Below, in pieces: positions 23,341 to 34,427 of a stretch of 64,000 bases of DNA (positions within the stretch are counted from its first letter, which is position 1; each line of letters begins with the position of its first letter). The stretch lies in the IMG/VR virus record IMGVR_UViG_3300025617_000018, positions 1 through 64,000 of that record. One strand, written 5' to 3'. A program made the translations under genes and the position numbers. The notes below the pieces were generated by a model. The model searched no databases. It was given only the letters and a program-made list of their open reading frames with translations, and was not told where the DNA came from. The DNA comes from a virus.

Positions 23341-26230
23341 CGCCTCTGAATCTAGTTAGGTAGATCTGCCCATTGCCTCTATCATTTGATGTCCATACTC
23401 CTCCCTGATCAATCCACATTAGACCGTCACCGTAGGTTTCACAGCGTTTGTCAGTACTGACAGCTGTTAGTTTTTCTGTTGCGTAATCCCATCGATATGT
23501 TTGAATATATGTTTTAGGAGCAGTGTCATATACCATTACATACAAAACACCATCTTCAAATCTTATATCTACAATATTAGTTGTCCCGCCTGATTGAGGG
23601 ACTCTTACTCTATCTACTTCTGTAAAGTTCTGCTTAAACGAGTCCATTGAATAAACAACAATCCACCCGTCAGAGTCATCGGTGGTTCCTGTTAGAGTTC
23701 CACCATTTATTGTGTAGAAGAAATAGTCTCTTGACATTGCAAACTTTGGATGACGAGTGTCCTGATGTTCAAATGCATCTGGAGTCCAGTTTCGAATATC
23801 ACCTAACGCTTTGTTTGTAAATCCTAGCATTTGTTTATCGATTGTCGGATTATAATCTACATTGACGCAAACCCACTCGTCGTTGTCAGTACTCCATGGA
23901 TTTCCCTGAGTGTATGCTGTGTTGCCCGACGATGTAGTTGATCCTGAAACATATGCCCAATTGTTTGGATCGCTGATATCAAATTTTGTCAGTTGACTAT
24001 TATGATTCACCCACCATAAATAATCACTTCCGTCTAGAGACTCGTACCATGCTCCAAGTTCTAAATTATTAGACATGTCTATAGATAATGGATGATTTGC
24101 ACTGTCCCAACACTGTGTGCCAGCATCATTTATTAGGTTAGTTATACTAGAATATCTTGTTACACTTTGCGGAGCGATTTTATATATTTCTGAAGAGTTT
24201 CTGTAGTAGATTTGACAACTTGGAAGATCTGCGACTGTGGTCCAATATCCGTTGGTTAATCCTGTGTTAATATTTAAAATCTTTGTTCTATTTTCTATTA
24301 AATTTATAGCGTATCCGTCTCTAATATAAAGTCCTTTTTCATTTTGAGAAAACTGTTCGTATCCCGATTGTACATGAGACCACCCTGATTCTGTAGATAG
24401 ATAGTTATTAATACTTGCACCTGGGCCTACTCTTGAAGATACTGTAATAAGCTGATTATATTCAGTGATTTCTCCGGCACTGTCTTCCAAATTATACACA
24501 ACATCTAAACTATAATCTCCTACAGTAACAGGAGAAAATGTGACCTCCCCCGTGTTAATGTCAACATCTATGGTCTCATCGACAGTCTCTCTATCATTTG
24601 TTAAGTAGGTATAATCTATGGTTCTTGTACCGAATGCAGTGCCGTTGATTGTAAATGTAAATGTATCGCCTGCATATACTTTTTCTGTAGCATTGATGTT
24701 ATTTGCACTTGGAGGATCAAGTGAATTTTGTAATACAGCAAATTGATAACTATCGCTTGTAGCTAGAACTTTCATTAAAAATTGTGAACCTTCAATTTGT
24801 GTGTTTTCTATTCTAAAAGAATCGCCAAAATCTTTAACCCAAGAACTAACTCTTGGACCAAATGTTCCGTTGTTGCTATCAAAATCGTATAAATGAAGAG
24901 TAGTTTCATCGCTGAAGAGTATTCGTTCGCTGGCAAGATCTATGTTTTTTACCAGTTCTTGTCCTCTTGGCTGACCCAGATCAACTTCGTTTGGTACAAA
25001 ATTTACTACTTCTGTTATATTATTTAAATCAGTTAAGTTTAACATTTTAGGAGCACTATAAGGTGTGTGGTCTAGTAAAAACAAAAAGTTTTGACAAAAC
25101 GCAAAACAGTTAGCAGTAATCTGCTGAGAATCACGTAAATAACTTCCTAGAGTATCTAATGTTTGAGCGTCTAATATTTCAACCCCCCAAGCAGTGTTAC
25201 CTGAAGTAGAATTCCATACAACAGCTAATCTGTTTCCGCTTTGTGCTATTAGCTGAGGGACAGTATTACTCCCGACCGTTGCAATACTGCGATTAGCAAG
25301 TTCAGTTATCGAACTAGATCCAACAGAAACAGAAACAATATTCAGTTCGTTGTTGCGAGCAGTATTTCTAGATAAAGTATAGATGATATTGTTTGTTCTA
25401 TCGATAGCTTGAGAATCGTAAAGAGAAAAATCTAGACTGCTTATAGTTGTATTTGTATATGGGTTGGCAATACTGCTGGCAATATTGTTCGGATCTCGTT
25501 CATAAAAGTAGACTCCGTTGGGTATTAATACTCTGCTATTCAGTAAAATCATGTTTTGACTAAGACTGGCAGTTGTAATGCCAACACCAGAATTTCTAAA
25601 TGACGGTATTGTACTACCATTCCGCATTACATATTGAGTTGAATCCCTTCTTAATACACGATTACCTATGTAATCAAACTGTAGATAATGTCTTGTTTCT
25701 AAATCGGGTCCTTCACTAAAAGACATATTGAGCTGTAAATTTCGTCCAATATTACCAGTTCTTTGCAATCCTTCGTGATAATCTAAAACAAATCTTGTTT
25801 GTGTCGAAGTAGTAAGGGCACCGTCTGTAACAGAAAATCTGATTACAAATGCCTTACCTACATTGCTTGCTGTTAAACTAAATTGATTACCTAACAAGTT
25901 AATGTTGTTTCCGCTGGCATCGCCTTCTATAACTTCGTAGGTCCATAGTACAGGAAGTCCATCTGGGTCTTCACCTAGCAGTTCAAATGTATAAGTATCT
26001 CCGTTTTGTAGTAAAACTCTTTCAGGAGGTGCAGACGTTATCACAGGAGGATCATTCGATAAACGTATACCATACCATGCACCTGTGTCAAATATATAAA
26101 GAGTGCGAACGCTTTCTACATATGCAATACTACCGTCAACTACGTTAGAAAGAGGTAGATCGTTTTGTGTGGCATAACTTTTAAAATCTTTACTTGCACT
26201 GTTTTTAATGTTTTTATATATTTGACTCAT
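23336..26230 (-). CDS. Large beta-propeller/Ig-like adhesin (964 aa)
   Basis: A 964-aa protein sharing its first 60 residues with the next two genes upstream (motif YxTxxDLPLSNV...LYIFDTGAWYGI, then NDPP). A cadherin-like domain follows (about 62-150), then a long array of beta strands that look like propeller blades, a second Ig-like domain near 500-600, and further blade-like repeats to the end. No enzymatic motif is seen. It probably decorates the tail tip or long fibre; three consecutive genes with one N-terminal module suggest a shared docking site. Confidence 0.7.
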   Translation of the reverse strand: MSQIYKNIKNSASKDFKSYATQNDLPLSNVVDGSIAYVESVRTLYIFDTGAWYGIRLSNDPPVITSAPPERVLLQNGDTYTFELLGEDPDGLPVLWTYEVIEGDASGNNINLLGNQFSLTASNVGKAFVIRFSVTDGALTTSTQTRFVLDYHEGLQRTGNIGRNLQLNMSFSEGPDLETRHYLQFDYIGNRVLRRDSTQYVMRNGSTIPSFRNSGVGITTASLSQNMILLNSRVLIPNGVYFYERDPNNIASSIANPYTNTTISSLDFSLYDSQAIDRTNNIIYTLSRNTARNNELNIVSVSVGSSSITELANRSIATVGSNTVPQLIAQSGNRLAVVWNSTSGNTAWGVEILDAQTLDTLGSYLRDSQQITANCFAFCQNFLFLLDHTPYSAPKMLNLTDLNNITEVVNFVPNEVDLGQPRGQELVKNIDLASERILFSDETTLHLYDFDSNNGTFGPRVSSWVKDFGDSFRIENTQIEGSQFLMKVLATSDSYQFAVLQNSLDPPSANNINATEKVYAGDTFTFTINGTAFGTRTIDYTYLTNDRETVDETIDVDINTGEVTFSPVTVGDYSLDVVYNLEDSAGEITEYNQLITVSSRVGPGASINNYLSTESGWSHVQSGYEQFSQNEKGLYIRDGYAINLIENRTKILNINTGLTNGYWTTVADLPSCQIYYRNSSEIYKIAPQSVTRYSSITNLINDAGTQCWDSANHPLSIDMSNNLELGAWYESLDGSDYLWWVNHNSQLTKFDISDPNNWAYVSGSTTSSGNTAYTQGNPWSTDNDEWVCVNVDYNPTIDKQMLGFTNKALGDIRNWTPDAFEHQDTRHPKFAMSRDYFFYTINGGTLTGTTDDSDGWIVVYSMDSFKQNFTEVDRVRVPQSGGTTNIVDIRFEDGVLYVMVYDTAPKTYIQTYRWDYATEKLTAVSTDKRCETYGDGLMWIDQGGVWTSNDRGNGQIYLTRFRGA

Positions 26231-29133
26231 TATCCTAACCTATAAAGTTTTGCTTTACCTACATTATTTACTGTTAGTAAAAGATTTTCTGCCCCTGTTG
26301 CTCCAGACACAACATATCTGTTGTAAATACTCACAGAGTTTCCAAAACTGTCGTTGCCTACAAAATCATCGTCTTGTATTTTTTTGTGTTCTGTAAAACT
26401 ATCTGGATCTGATGTATTCCTAAATGCATAAACAGCGCCTTGTCCGTTGGCATTTAATGCTCCAAATACGATAGTAGGAAGCGATTGCTCGCCTGGATAA
26501 TCAGTGTACGACATAGAACAACTGTTTCCAAACAGAGCGTTACTTGGTGCATCACCTGGTAAACACACAGTATGTTCTACCCAGTTTCCTGCACTGTTTT
26601 TTGTGTATACATATCCCATGCCACCGTTTAAGTTACCAATGTCACTGTTAGGAACACCTGCGGTTACATAATGATCTAAACAACTCACGCTTGAGCCAAA
26701 CTGATCGCCTGCACTGTCATATTGTCCTGTTACTTTTGATGTAGTTTCATTACCGCCCCAAGATTCTGGTTGAGTGTTTTCAAAGATCCAAGCCGCACCG
26801 CGATTAGAAGTATCTCCTGGAGCACCACCTACAACAACAAACTTAGACTCTTCTACAATATCATTTGCTCCAAAGTTTATAATTCTGTCTTCTGCAATAT
26901 ATGACGATGATGGATCGTCCGGAGCACAAATTGCTACTAAACTATTTTCATTTATGCTTACATGCCAACCAAAGTGACTGTTACTTCTTCCTTCACCGTT
27001 GATTTTAATGTATAAAAATACATCGTCTTCTACTATTTTGTAAATGTAAACAGCGCCGTTAGATATACTCCCTGCATCTGCATCTGACCAGCCTACAGCA
27101 ATATAATCTCCGTAAATGCTAACACACTGAGCCATTTTGTAGGTACCATTTTGAGTCATATCATAATCATTGGTTGCAACACCAGCAGTCTTACCTATAA
27201 AGTATATGTTAGAACTCCAAGCTCCTGCATCACTTTTTTCAAATACAACTATAGCCGGTTCGTAATTAGGATCGCTATAGCTACCGTCCCATCCTGATAC
27301 AACTCTATTACCGCTAATACTTACTGTTCTACCAAAAATAGGATCACCGTCGTTTATACCGTCTGGCACTTGTAAAGTATTAGGACTGTTAAAAATAAAA
27401 ACTCTACTCCAGATTCCTGCCTGATTTCTTTCATATATCCACACACTACCAGTATAGCTGCTAGTTCCGTCTCTGTGAGTACTAATGGCGATTATATCAC
27501 CCTCTACAGCCACCCACTCGCCTAAACACGCTCCTGCAATATTATCTTCTAATAGTCCTTGTTCTTCCCAAACACCGTCGATGAGATGATATACAAAAGC
27601 ATATGTATTGTTAAGATTATAACTATTTGGTCCTACATGGCCTAACACTGCCACGTCACCTGAAATTGCCACAGCATATCCAGTTTGATGAGTTAGATTA
27701 GGATGGCTAGGGCTTAAAGTTTGTTCTAAAGTCCAGACATTATTTGTTAGTTTAAAAACGTAGGCCTTACCATAATTAACTGTATTATATACATTTGTAG
27801 TATTTAAAGGTTCACCCACGATCATTCTGTCGCCAGATATATCTACACTCACACCAAACTTACCGTCTGTTATCTCTTCTGGACTGGTTAGAGTTGAGTG
27901 AAAACTCCAATCTCCGTTTGAATCTTTTTTATAGACTGCAACACTGCCTGCCGAACTTCCGTCTGCTCCAACTGGATCACCTATAGCTGCCCACTCGCCT
28001 TCTATAGTTGTGTTTCTTTCAAGCCACCATGCAGTAGTTCTTGCAGGCTCGCTGTTTGATAAATTAATAGTTGGACTTTTATAGTCAGTACGTACACTGT
28101 ACATTCCGTCTATGCCAACATCGTAGCCAAACAGAGCTCCTGTTGCAAGTCCTGTCATTCCTGTGAAAGTGTTTACACTAACCAGTAAATCTGTGCTAAC
28201 GTTGTATAATTCTACTTTTCCTGTGCTACTTAAATATCCTGGCGCACCTACTGCTACCATAACACCTTGCATGTCTACACTTGTGCCAAACTGCTCATTT
28301 ACTCCGCCTAGTACAGAATCTAACTCAGTCCAAGTTCCACTAATGTTTTTAAACAAATAAATCTTTCCGCGATTAGAAGTGTGAGCTTTTGCACCTACTA
28401 CAAGATAGTCTCCGTACAGTGCAACTGATGATCCAAAATTTTGTCCATTGCCGATATCACTAGATTGTATTTCTGTATCAAACACCCATTCTTCTAATCC
28501 AGAAAATTCGTTGGGTTGTTTTTTATAGATTAAAACAATACCTGCGTTTGATCCTGGACTACCATATCCTTGCGCACCCATTGCCCAAAAGTCATCGGTA
28601 ACTGCGATGCTTGTTCCTAGATTACTGTTTGCATAAGTTTCATTGGTTAGTCTTGCTTCGCTTTGCTCAAAGTATTCTTCTAATCTTAGAATAAACTCTA
28701 CAACCTGTTCAATCTCATTTGCACCATCGCTGGCTGTGAATGTTAGTTCAAACGTACTTGCATTAGTTGCTTGTACAGTAAACACATCATTTTCATCAAG
28801 TGTAACAGTGTTTCCTGTTCCGATTGATCCTGCGGTCACAGTAAACCCAAATGTTGCTTTAACTTGTTCCGGATCATCGTATACTAACTGTAGCGAATAA
28901 ACATCGTCAAGTAAAATTGTAACAGGACTGCTTGGAACATTGACCCAGTTAGGCGGATCGTTTTCTGTAACAATAGGAAGCCAACCGGTGCCTGTCCAAA
29001 TATATAGTCTACGTCCATCGCGAACAAAGTAAAGAGCACTTACCACTGCTGAAGGTGGGAGCTCGTCATAGGTATCTACAATCACTAATCGTTTTGTACT
29101 AGAATTTTTTATTGTTTGATAAACTAGACTCAT
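26230..29133 (-). CDS. FG-GAP-like beta-propeller adhesin (967 aa)
   Basis: A 967-aa protein with the same N-terminal module as its neighbours and a cadherin-like domain up to about 150. It then has more than ten integrin-like FG-GAP repeats: FGSSVALYGDYLVVGA, FGTSVDMQGVMVAVGAPG, FGVSVDISGDRMIVGEP and others, spaced 50-60 residues. FG-GAP repeats build seven-bladed propellers that bind ligands and often calcium. Two propellers would fit the count. I infer a receptor-binding or fibre-tip role. Confidence 0.78.
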   Translation of the reverse strand: MSLVYQTIKNSSTKRLVIVDTYDELPPSAVVSALYFVRDGRRLYIWTGTGWLPIVTENDPPNWVNVPSSPVTILLDDVYSLQLVYDDPEQVKATFGFTVTAGSIGTGNTVTLDENDVFTVQATNASTFELTFTASDGANEIEQVVEFILRLEEYFEQSEARLTNETYANSNLGTSIAVTDDFWAMGAQGYGSPGSNAGIVLIYKKQPNEFSGLEEWVFDTEIQSSDIGNGQNFGSSVALYGDYLVVGAKAHTSNRGKIYLFKNISGTWTELDSVLGGVNEQFGTSVDMQGVMVAVGAPGYLSSTGKVELYNVSTDLLVSVNTFTGMTGLATGALFGYDVGIDGMYSVRTDYKSPTINLSNSEPARTTAWWLERNTTIEGEWAAIGDPVGADGSSAGSVAVYKKDSNGDWSFHSTLTSPEEITDGKFGVSVDISGDRMIVGEPLNTTNVYNTVNYGKAYVFKLTNNVWTLEQTLSPSHPNLTHQTGYAVAISGDVAVLGHVGPNSYNLNNTYAFVYHLIDGVWEEQGLLEDNIAGACLGEWVAVEGDIIAISTHRDGTSSYTGSVWIYERNQAGIWSRVFIFNSPNTLQVPDGINDGDPIFGRTVSISGNRVVSGWDGSYSDPNYEPAIVVFEKSDAGAWSSNIYFIGKTAGVATNDYDMTQNGTYKMAQCVSIYGDYIAVGWSDADAGSISNGAVYIYKIVEDDVFLYIKINGEGRSNSHFGWHVSINENSLVAICAPDDPSSSYIAEDRIINFGANDIVEESKFVVVGGAPGDTSNRGAAWIFENTQPESWGGNETTSKVTGQYDSAGDQFGSSVSCLDHYVTAGVPNSDIGNLNGGMGYVYTKNSAGNWVEHTVCLPGDAPSNALFGNSCSMSYTDYPGEQSLPTIVFGALNANGQGAVYAFRNTSDPDSFTEHKKIQDDDFVGNDSFGNSVSIYNRYVVSGATGAENLLLTVNNVGKAKLYRLG

Positions 29134-32100
29134 TATTCTATCCTATATATACCTATTACTCGTTCTGTTGTTGGCCATGGATTAGATGGATTTGGTGGTC
29201 TTGAGGTTGTAGCCGCAACTGTGTTTCCTGACACTGCTAGTCTTCCACTCCATCCGTTGTAACCTGCACTTGAATCGTATCTAGTATTTACAAGTGTCCA
29301 TACATTGTCTACAAGTTTGTAAAAATATGTGTATCCACCTACAGGACTTGGACTATGTTGACTTGTTCCTCCTGACGAATATGTATCTCCAGTTGCAAAG
29401 AAATCATTGTTGCCTGCTATGGACATTCCAAAAGTTTGATATCCTGGCCTAATATTTGGATTCTCAATGGTGCTGTGATATGTTAGTCCTGTGCCTGATT
29501 CCCACTTATACATATATATCTTATGCTGATCAAATCCAGCTGGAACAGCAAACCATTGTAGATCATTGTTGCCCCAAGTGGTTGCACCGTTGTATATATT
29601 GTACCATCTATTAAATGCAAAATCACCTGTTGTTGATGTTACGTCAGTGTCGCATATATGACCAAACTTGGTACTGTCATAACCCAAAGGAGCTAAACTA
29701 CTAAGTTCTAAGAAAAAGCCCCATGTGTTAGTTCCTGTTCTTTGATAAACATAGACTTTGCCATTGTTCGAATTAGTTATGCCTTCGCCTGTGATATTTG
29801 AAACTATTAACCAATCATTGTTTACTGTAACGGCTCCACCGAAGAATGCATCGGCAGTATTAGCAGGACTAGTCACTTCTGTAATATAAGTCCAGTTATT
29901 TGGTGTAGCTCCTCGTCTGTACAAATATACAGCGCCTGCATTTAATTGTCCTGATACTGTTGCAGTATGATCACTAACTGCTAACCACTCTCCGTCGTAG
30001 CTCAATCTATATCCGAATCTTGTTCCTTTATTTGTAGTCGCAACGTTGGTAAGTGTAACAGTGCTTGCAACATCAAATTCTTCAGTGATAAAATCAAACA
30101 CAGTTGATTTTACAGTTGCTACATTGTTGTCTACTTGATTGTAAACTAATAAGTCTGAAGAAGTAGTCATAGCAGAACTTTGAGCAATACTAAGATTGTA
30201 GTCTCTCCAATGCTGCCAAACAGCTTCGTCGCGTCTAAACACACTTAAATACTGACTGTTCTTTTTAAATGCAAAATCTCCATTCATTGCAATCAACGAG
30301 TAATCATACTGTGCATTGTAAGTTGTGTTAGAAGAACTCAGTGTTCCAACATAGTCTAAATCTTCAAATACATCTTCTGCATTGTCGGGGAAGTTTCTAT
30401 TAGGACCGTATACTACTCTTACACAACCGTTGTTAGGTATTACTTGTGTGATATTACTTGGAGAACTTGTTGTACTTCCGTCGTAGTATTCGCCAGAGAA
30501 ATAGTTGTTAGCATCTTGCGGGTTTTGAAGGATGGTACCTTCTCCTTCATAGATTACACCTGCACCGCCTCCGTACTTTCCAGGGAAAATACCTACTGGA
30601 TCAGTGCCTCCATACACACTTCTTTCTCCTGGCGCATTTGCAGGCGTTTCTACTTTGTCTTTGATACCAGTTGCGCCTATGCCGCCACCACCGGTATTAG
30701 TATATACATCTATGGTTTTACCGCCACTGCTAGGAGTGCCTGTGAAAAGTGCAGGGTTTGCATTAGGTGCAGCGGTATGATGAACTCCGTCGTGAGTGTA
30801 ACTTGCTGCGCCACCGCCTGGTATGTAATATCTTGGAGATAAGTTACCACCATGAGCTGGAAACTCTTGTGTAGCACCATTCCCGCCGCGGTAGACAACA
30901 TCGCCTATGCCACCTCCTCCTCGATTAAGGTCACCGCCATAACCACCTAATGCGTTATAATCAGTTGTATCAACAGCTCTTGTACTTGTCTTACTACCGT
31001 TGCCTCCGCCGTATGCTTGTACAAGTGTTGTTAAGTCACTGTCGCGAACAAATATAGAGTCTCCAAATCCGTTGCTATTAACTGTAACAGTAAATGTATC
31101 TCCGGGCGATACAGAAATATTATTTGTATACGCAAGGGCACCACCGCCTCCTCCTGAAGCAAAGTATTGTCCAAAGCCGGCTGCCCCGCCACTACCTATA
31201 CCAACAACACTGATGTTGTTTACACCGTCTGGAACAGTGAATACACCGTCTGCTTCAAATAAATCTTGACCTACAGGAACTATCGGTGTTATAGTAATAT
31301 CTTGATAATCTTTGTAACCTGTGTTTGTTTCAACAACTAATCTAATAATATGATTGGCTGTGTCGTTATCAAATGGTAGATCGACGTCAATGTCTAAACC
31401 ATTAACGGTGATGTCATTGTTTGTGATTCTACTAGTTAGTGGTTCTGCGGTAAGTGTAACAGTTGCACTTGCTGGATTGTCTACTGTAACAGTGAATGAA
31501 AGAGTTTGTCCTTGTGTTTCGCTGTATGTATCAGTGCTTGTAATACTAATACCTTGGTCAGTTGTGTTAGTGCTCGGATACGCTCTTGATGGACCCCACA
31601 GTACTCTTACTGCGCCAGTAGCACCATTGCCACCTCTTGCTCCGCCGTAGCCGCTGCCACCTCCTCCTCCTCCAGGGAAGCCTCCGTTCCCTCCAGTACC
31701 GCTTGTAACACTTTGTCCATTTGTTGCTGATGTTAATCTCGATCCGCCTGTACCACCTGCGCCTGCAGTATATGTAAATGTTCCGTCAGCGCCTTGTCCG
31801 TAAATGGCGGTGCCACCGCCACCGCCACCTCCGCGAGATGTGCCGCCACCGTATCCACCGGCACCGCCACCTCCAGAACCATTACTTGCCGGATACGTTC
31901 CGCTGTTTGTTCCGCCAGTACCGCCGTTGCCAGCATAACCAGCAGCGCCACCACCACCTATTGACGAGTATGGGTTTGAGCCACCAACTGCACCAGAGCC
32001 TAGGTCGGTTGAACCATCTCTTGATCCGCCGCCACTGTGTCTTATATCACCTACACCGTTACTAGCACTACCACCTCGTCCTTGTTGAGGATATGCAGGC

Positions 32101-34421
32101 AAGCCGTATCCGCCTTGTTCTCCGCCTGCTGCTAATAATAAAGGTGTAGCTCCTCGGTAAATCCCGCTAGGATTTCCGCTGTCACCCATTGTTTCATGGT
32201 AGCCAATATTTTGTGTAATACGAGGTCCGCCACCACCGCCTGCTCCTACTGTAACAGTTAGTATTTCACCTGGAGTTACTGATCTATTAATAATATAAGA
32301 CAAAGCTCCGCCACCACCACCGTCGCCCATGCTATCAACGTTTGTTCCGGAGTAATCGTAAACACCGGCACCTCCGCCACCGCCGCCAACGGCAACAGCA
32401 CTCATAGTGTATACGCCTTCCGGAACAGTCAGCGAATATGTACCTGATGAGGTAAACTCTTGTTGTCCTGTAGGAACAATCGGTGTAAATGTAGCAATCT
32501 GTCCTACAAGTGCTCCATTAGTTGCTTCTGCAACTACAATAACTTGATATTCTTCGTCAGACGAGTCTTCAACGCCTGTAACTGTAAGTTCACCTGTTGA
32601 TTCGTCGATGCTGATATTATCACTGGTTATTCTACCAGTATACGGAAATGCACTATAACTTACACTAAATCCATCAGGATGAACGGCATTGGTTTGAAAT
32701 ACTTTGACTTCACCTGGACGTATTGTTTCGCTGATAACAGGAGTAGTAAATACCGCTGACGTATCTCTATCTGCTGTAGCAGTTCCAGGATATGCTCTTC
32801 CAGGTCCGAAAATAATACGAACAGCACCATGACGACCAGACTGTAAAAACAGTCCGCTATTAGTGCTTACAGTACCTGCTCTATTAGTAATGCCGCCGCC
32901 AGCACCATATGCTCCGCCCCATAATCCTCTGTTGTTAGTTGTAAATATTCCACTAGACGGTATTGTGCCACCTAGGTAGCCATCTTCGCCGCCCGCGCCG
33001 CCTGCTTGGAAGTAAACAGGTACATTGTTACTATTAAGCCTTGTAGTAGTGAAACTTTGTCCTTCTAAGCCGTATATTCCTATACCGCCTGGACCTCTCA
33101 TCCTATCAAGAGGAGTAGCATTTTCTAGCTGAGCAGTTGTTCCTGGACTTGGTAGATAATCTGAACCTCGAATGAGTGGGTCAAAACCATCATTTCCGAA
33201 ACTTCCGTCTTCACTGCCCCAACCGTCGCCGTCATACCCAGCTGGTGCACCACCGCCTGCTGCTGCTTCGTCTGGCACACGGAAGTTTATCATGTAGTCT
33301 GACCAACCGTTACCGCCACTCCAACATACTTCACCTACACCTTGGCTTGCTCTACCACCTATGCCGCCTGCATCAACAAAGTCTTGCGATGCATCTGCAC
33401 CACTTTCTGCATACAACAGCTTAGTACCGTCTCGATATATTCCGTATCCTGTTGTATTATTGATTATGTCTAATGTTTCTCCTGGGGTAACACTTATGCT
33501 AGAACTGTATGATAATGCCGCGCCGCCACCGCTTTTTACAATGTTATCGCTCGAAAAACCTTGAACTCGAATATATGCACCACCGCCTGATCCAACAGCA
33601 ACCGCTGATATTTCCGTAACACCCTGAGGGACAGTCCATGTAGTAGTAGTGTGTCCAAATATTTCTTGTCCTGTTGGAACATCCGCAACTACAGTAAAGT
33701 TAATAACTGCTGAAGGAGATGCAGAATATTGCGCTGCTTCTACTGTAACAGTAAATGGATCACTAACGTTTACTGTAACTAATAATGCATCATTTTCTGG
33801 GCTAATCTCACACTGCCCTGCATCTATCCCAGAAGTAGAAACAATATTCCATGTTACACTGTCATTCAAATCTATATCAGTGAATGATAAAGGAACTCTG
33901 TAAGCAACACTAGGATTGTATACCGGATATTGTGTAGGTATAGTATCTATTGTAGGGGCTGTATTAATAGTAGTTACTGTCATGAACTTAGAGTCTTGTT
34001 CTATACCGTCATCTGCTGTGATTTCTATAATAAAAGACTCTGGAGTTAAACCTGGAATAATAACAAGATTTCCTTGTGTATCTATTTCTACAATAGTATC
34101 AACGTCTGTTGGAGGAGTAGAAATAGACACAGAATATGTAAGTCTTAAACCGTCTGGATCTGATGCAACTGTATCTAAATCTAAAGTATATTCCGCTGCT
34201 ACAGGAATGCTTATCGATGCAGGCAGTGCTGTTAGTGTTGGTGGCAAGTTAGTAGTATCGATTGACTGCCATGCTCCGTCATAAACATAAAGTTTCTGCG
34301 ACGAAGCAACCCAAGCTAATCTACCTACAGTAACGTTTGTAAGAGGTAGTTCATCATAGGTTGCATAGTTTGCAATACCAGGTAAACTAGCTCTTCGTGT
34401 AAGACTATATTTCTGCGCCAT
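29133..34421 (-). CDS. Giant adhesin with three glycine-rich modules (1762 aa)
   Basis: A 1762-aa protein: N-terminal docking module shared with the two downstream genes, cadherin-like domains (about 60-240), then three tandem modules. Each starts with VPxGQ..F and TVPxGV...(V)AVGxGGG, runs through 200-300 residues very rich in glycine, and closes with RVxxGPxRxxP; starts are near residues 245, 645 and 1045. The C-terminus (about 1345-1762) returns to propeller-like repeats. Glycine-rich modules recall polyglycine-helix sandwiches of T-even gp38-type adhesin tips. It is probably a host-recognition protein; modular repeats would allow exchange by recombination. Confidence 0.75.
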   Translation of the reverse strand: MAQKYSLTRRASLPGIANYATYDELPLTNVTVGRLAWVASSQKLYVYDGAWQSIDTTNLPPTLTALPASISIPVAAEYTLDLDTVASDPDGLRLTYSVSISTPPTDVDTIVEIDTQGNLVIIPGLTPESFIIEITADDGIEQDSKFMTVTTINTAPTIDTIPTQYPVYNPSVAYRVPLSFTDIDLNDSVTWNIVSTSGIDAGQCEISPENDALLVTVNVSDPFTVTVEAAQYSASPSAVINFTVVADVPTGQEIFGHTTTTWTVPQGVTEISAVAVGSGGGAYIRVQGFSSDNIVKSGGGAALSYSSSISVTPGETLDIINNTTGYGIYRDGTKLLYAESGADASQDFVDAGGIGGRASQGVGEVCWSGGNGWSDYMINFRVPDEAAAGGGAPAGYDGDGWGSEDGSFGNDGFDPLIRGSDYLPSPGTTAQLENATPLDRMRGPGGIGIYGLEGQSFTTTRLNSNNVPVYFQAGGAGGEDGYLGGTIPSSGIFTTNNRGLWGGAYGAGGGITNRAGTVSTNSGLFLQSGRHGAVRIIFGPGRAYPGTATADRDTSAVFTTPVISETIRPGEVKVFQTNAVHPDGFSVSYSAFPYTGRITSDNISIDESTGELTVTGVEDSSDEEYQVIVVAEATNGALVGQIATFTPIVPTGQQEFTSSGTYSLTVPEGVYTMSAVAVGGGGGGAGVYDYSGTNVDSMGDGGGGGALSYIINRSVTPGEILTVTVGAGGGGGPRITQNIGYHETMGDSGNPSGIYRGATPLLLAAGGEQGGYGLPAYPQQGRGGSASNGVGDIRHSGGGSRDGSTDLGSGAVGGSNPYSSIGGGGAAGYAGNGGTGGTNSGTYPASNGSGGGGAGGYGGGTSRGGGGGGGTAIYGQGADGTFTYTAGAGGTGGSRLTSATNGQSVTSGTGGNGGFPGGGGGGSGYGGARGGNGATGAVRVLWGPSRAYPSTNTTDQGISITSTDTYSETQGQTLSFTVTVDNPASATVTLTAEPLTSRITNNDITVNGLDIDVDLPFDNDTANHIIRLVVETNTGYKDYQDITITPIVPVGQDLFEADGVFTVPDGVNNISVVGIGSGGAAGFGQYFASGGGGGALAYTNNISVSPGDTFTVTVNSNGFGDSIFVRDSDLTTLVQAYGGGNGSKTSTRAVDTTDYNALGGYGGDLNRGGGGIGDVVYRGGNGATQEFPAHGGNLSPRYYIPGGGAASYTHDGVHHTAAPNANPALFTGTPSSGGKTIDVYTNTGGGGIGATGIKDKVETPANAPGERSVYGGTDPVGIFPGKYGGGAGVIYEGEGTILQNPQDANNYFSGEYYDGSTTSSPSNITQVIPNNGCVRVVYGPNRNFPDNAEDVFEDLDYVGTLSSSNTTYNAQYDYSLIAMNGDFAFKKNSQYLSVFRRDEAVWQHWRDYNLSIAQSSAMTTSSDLLVYNQVDNNVATVKSTVFDFITEEFDVASTVTLTNVATTNKGTRFGYRLSYDGEWLAVSDHTATVSGQLNAGAVYLYRRGATPNNWTYITEVTSPANTADAFFGGAVTVNNDWLIVSNITGEGITNSNNGKVYVYQRTGTNTWGFFLELSSLAPLGYDSTKFGHICDTDVTSTTGDFAFNRWYNIYNGATTWGNNDLQWFAVPAGFDQHKIYMYKWESGTGLTYHSTIENPNIRPGYQTFGMSIAGNNDFFATGDTYSSGGTSQHSPSPVGGYTYFYKLVDNVWTLVNTRYDSSAGYNGWSGRLAVSGNTVAATTSRPPNPSNPWPTTERVIGIYRIE

Positions 34422-34427
34422 ATACTA

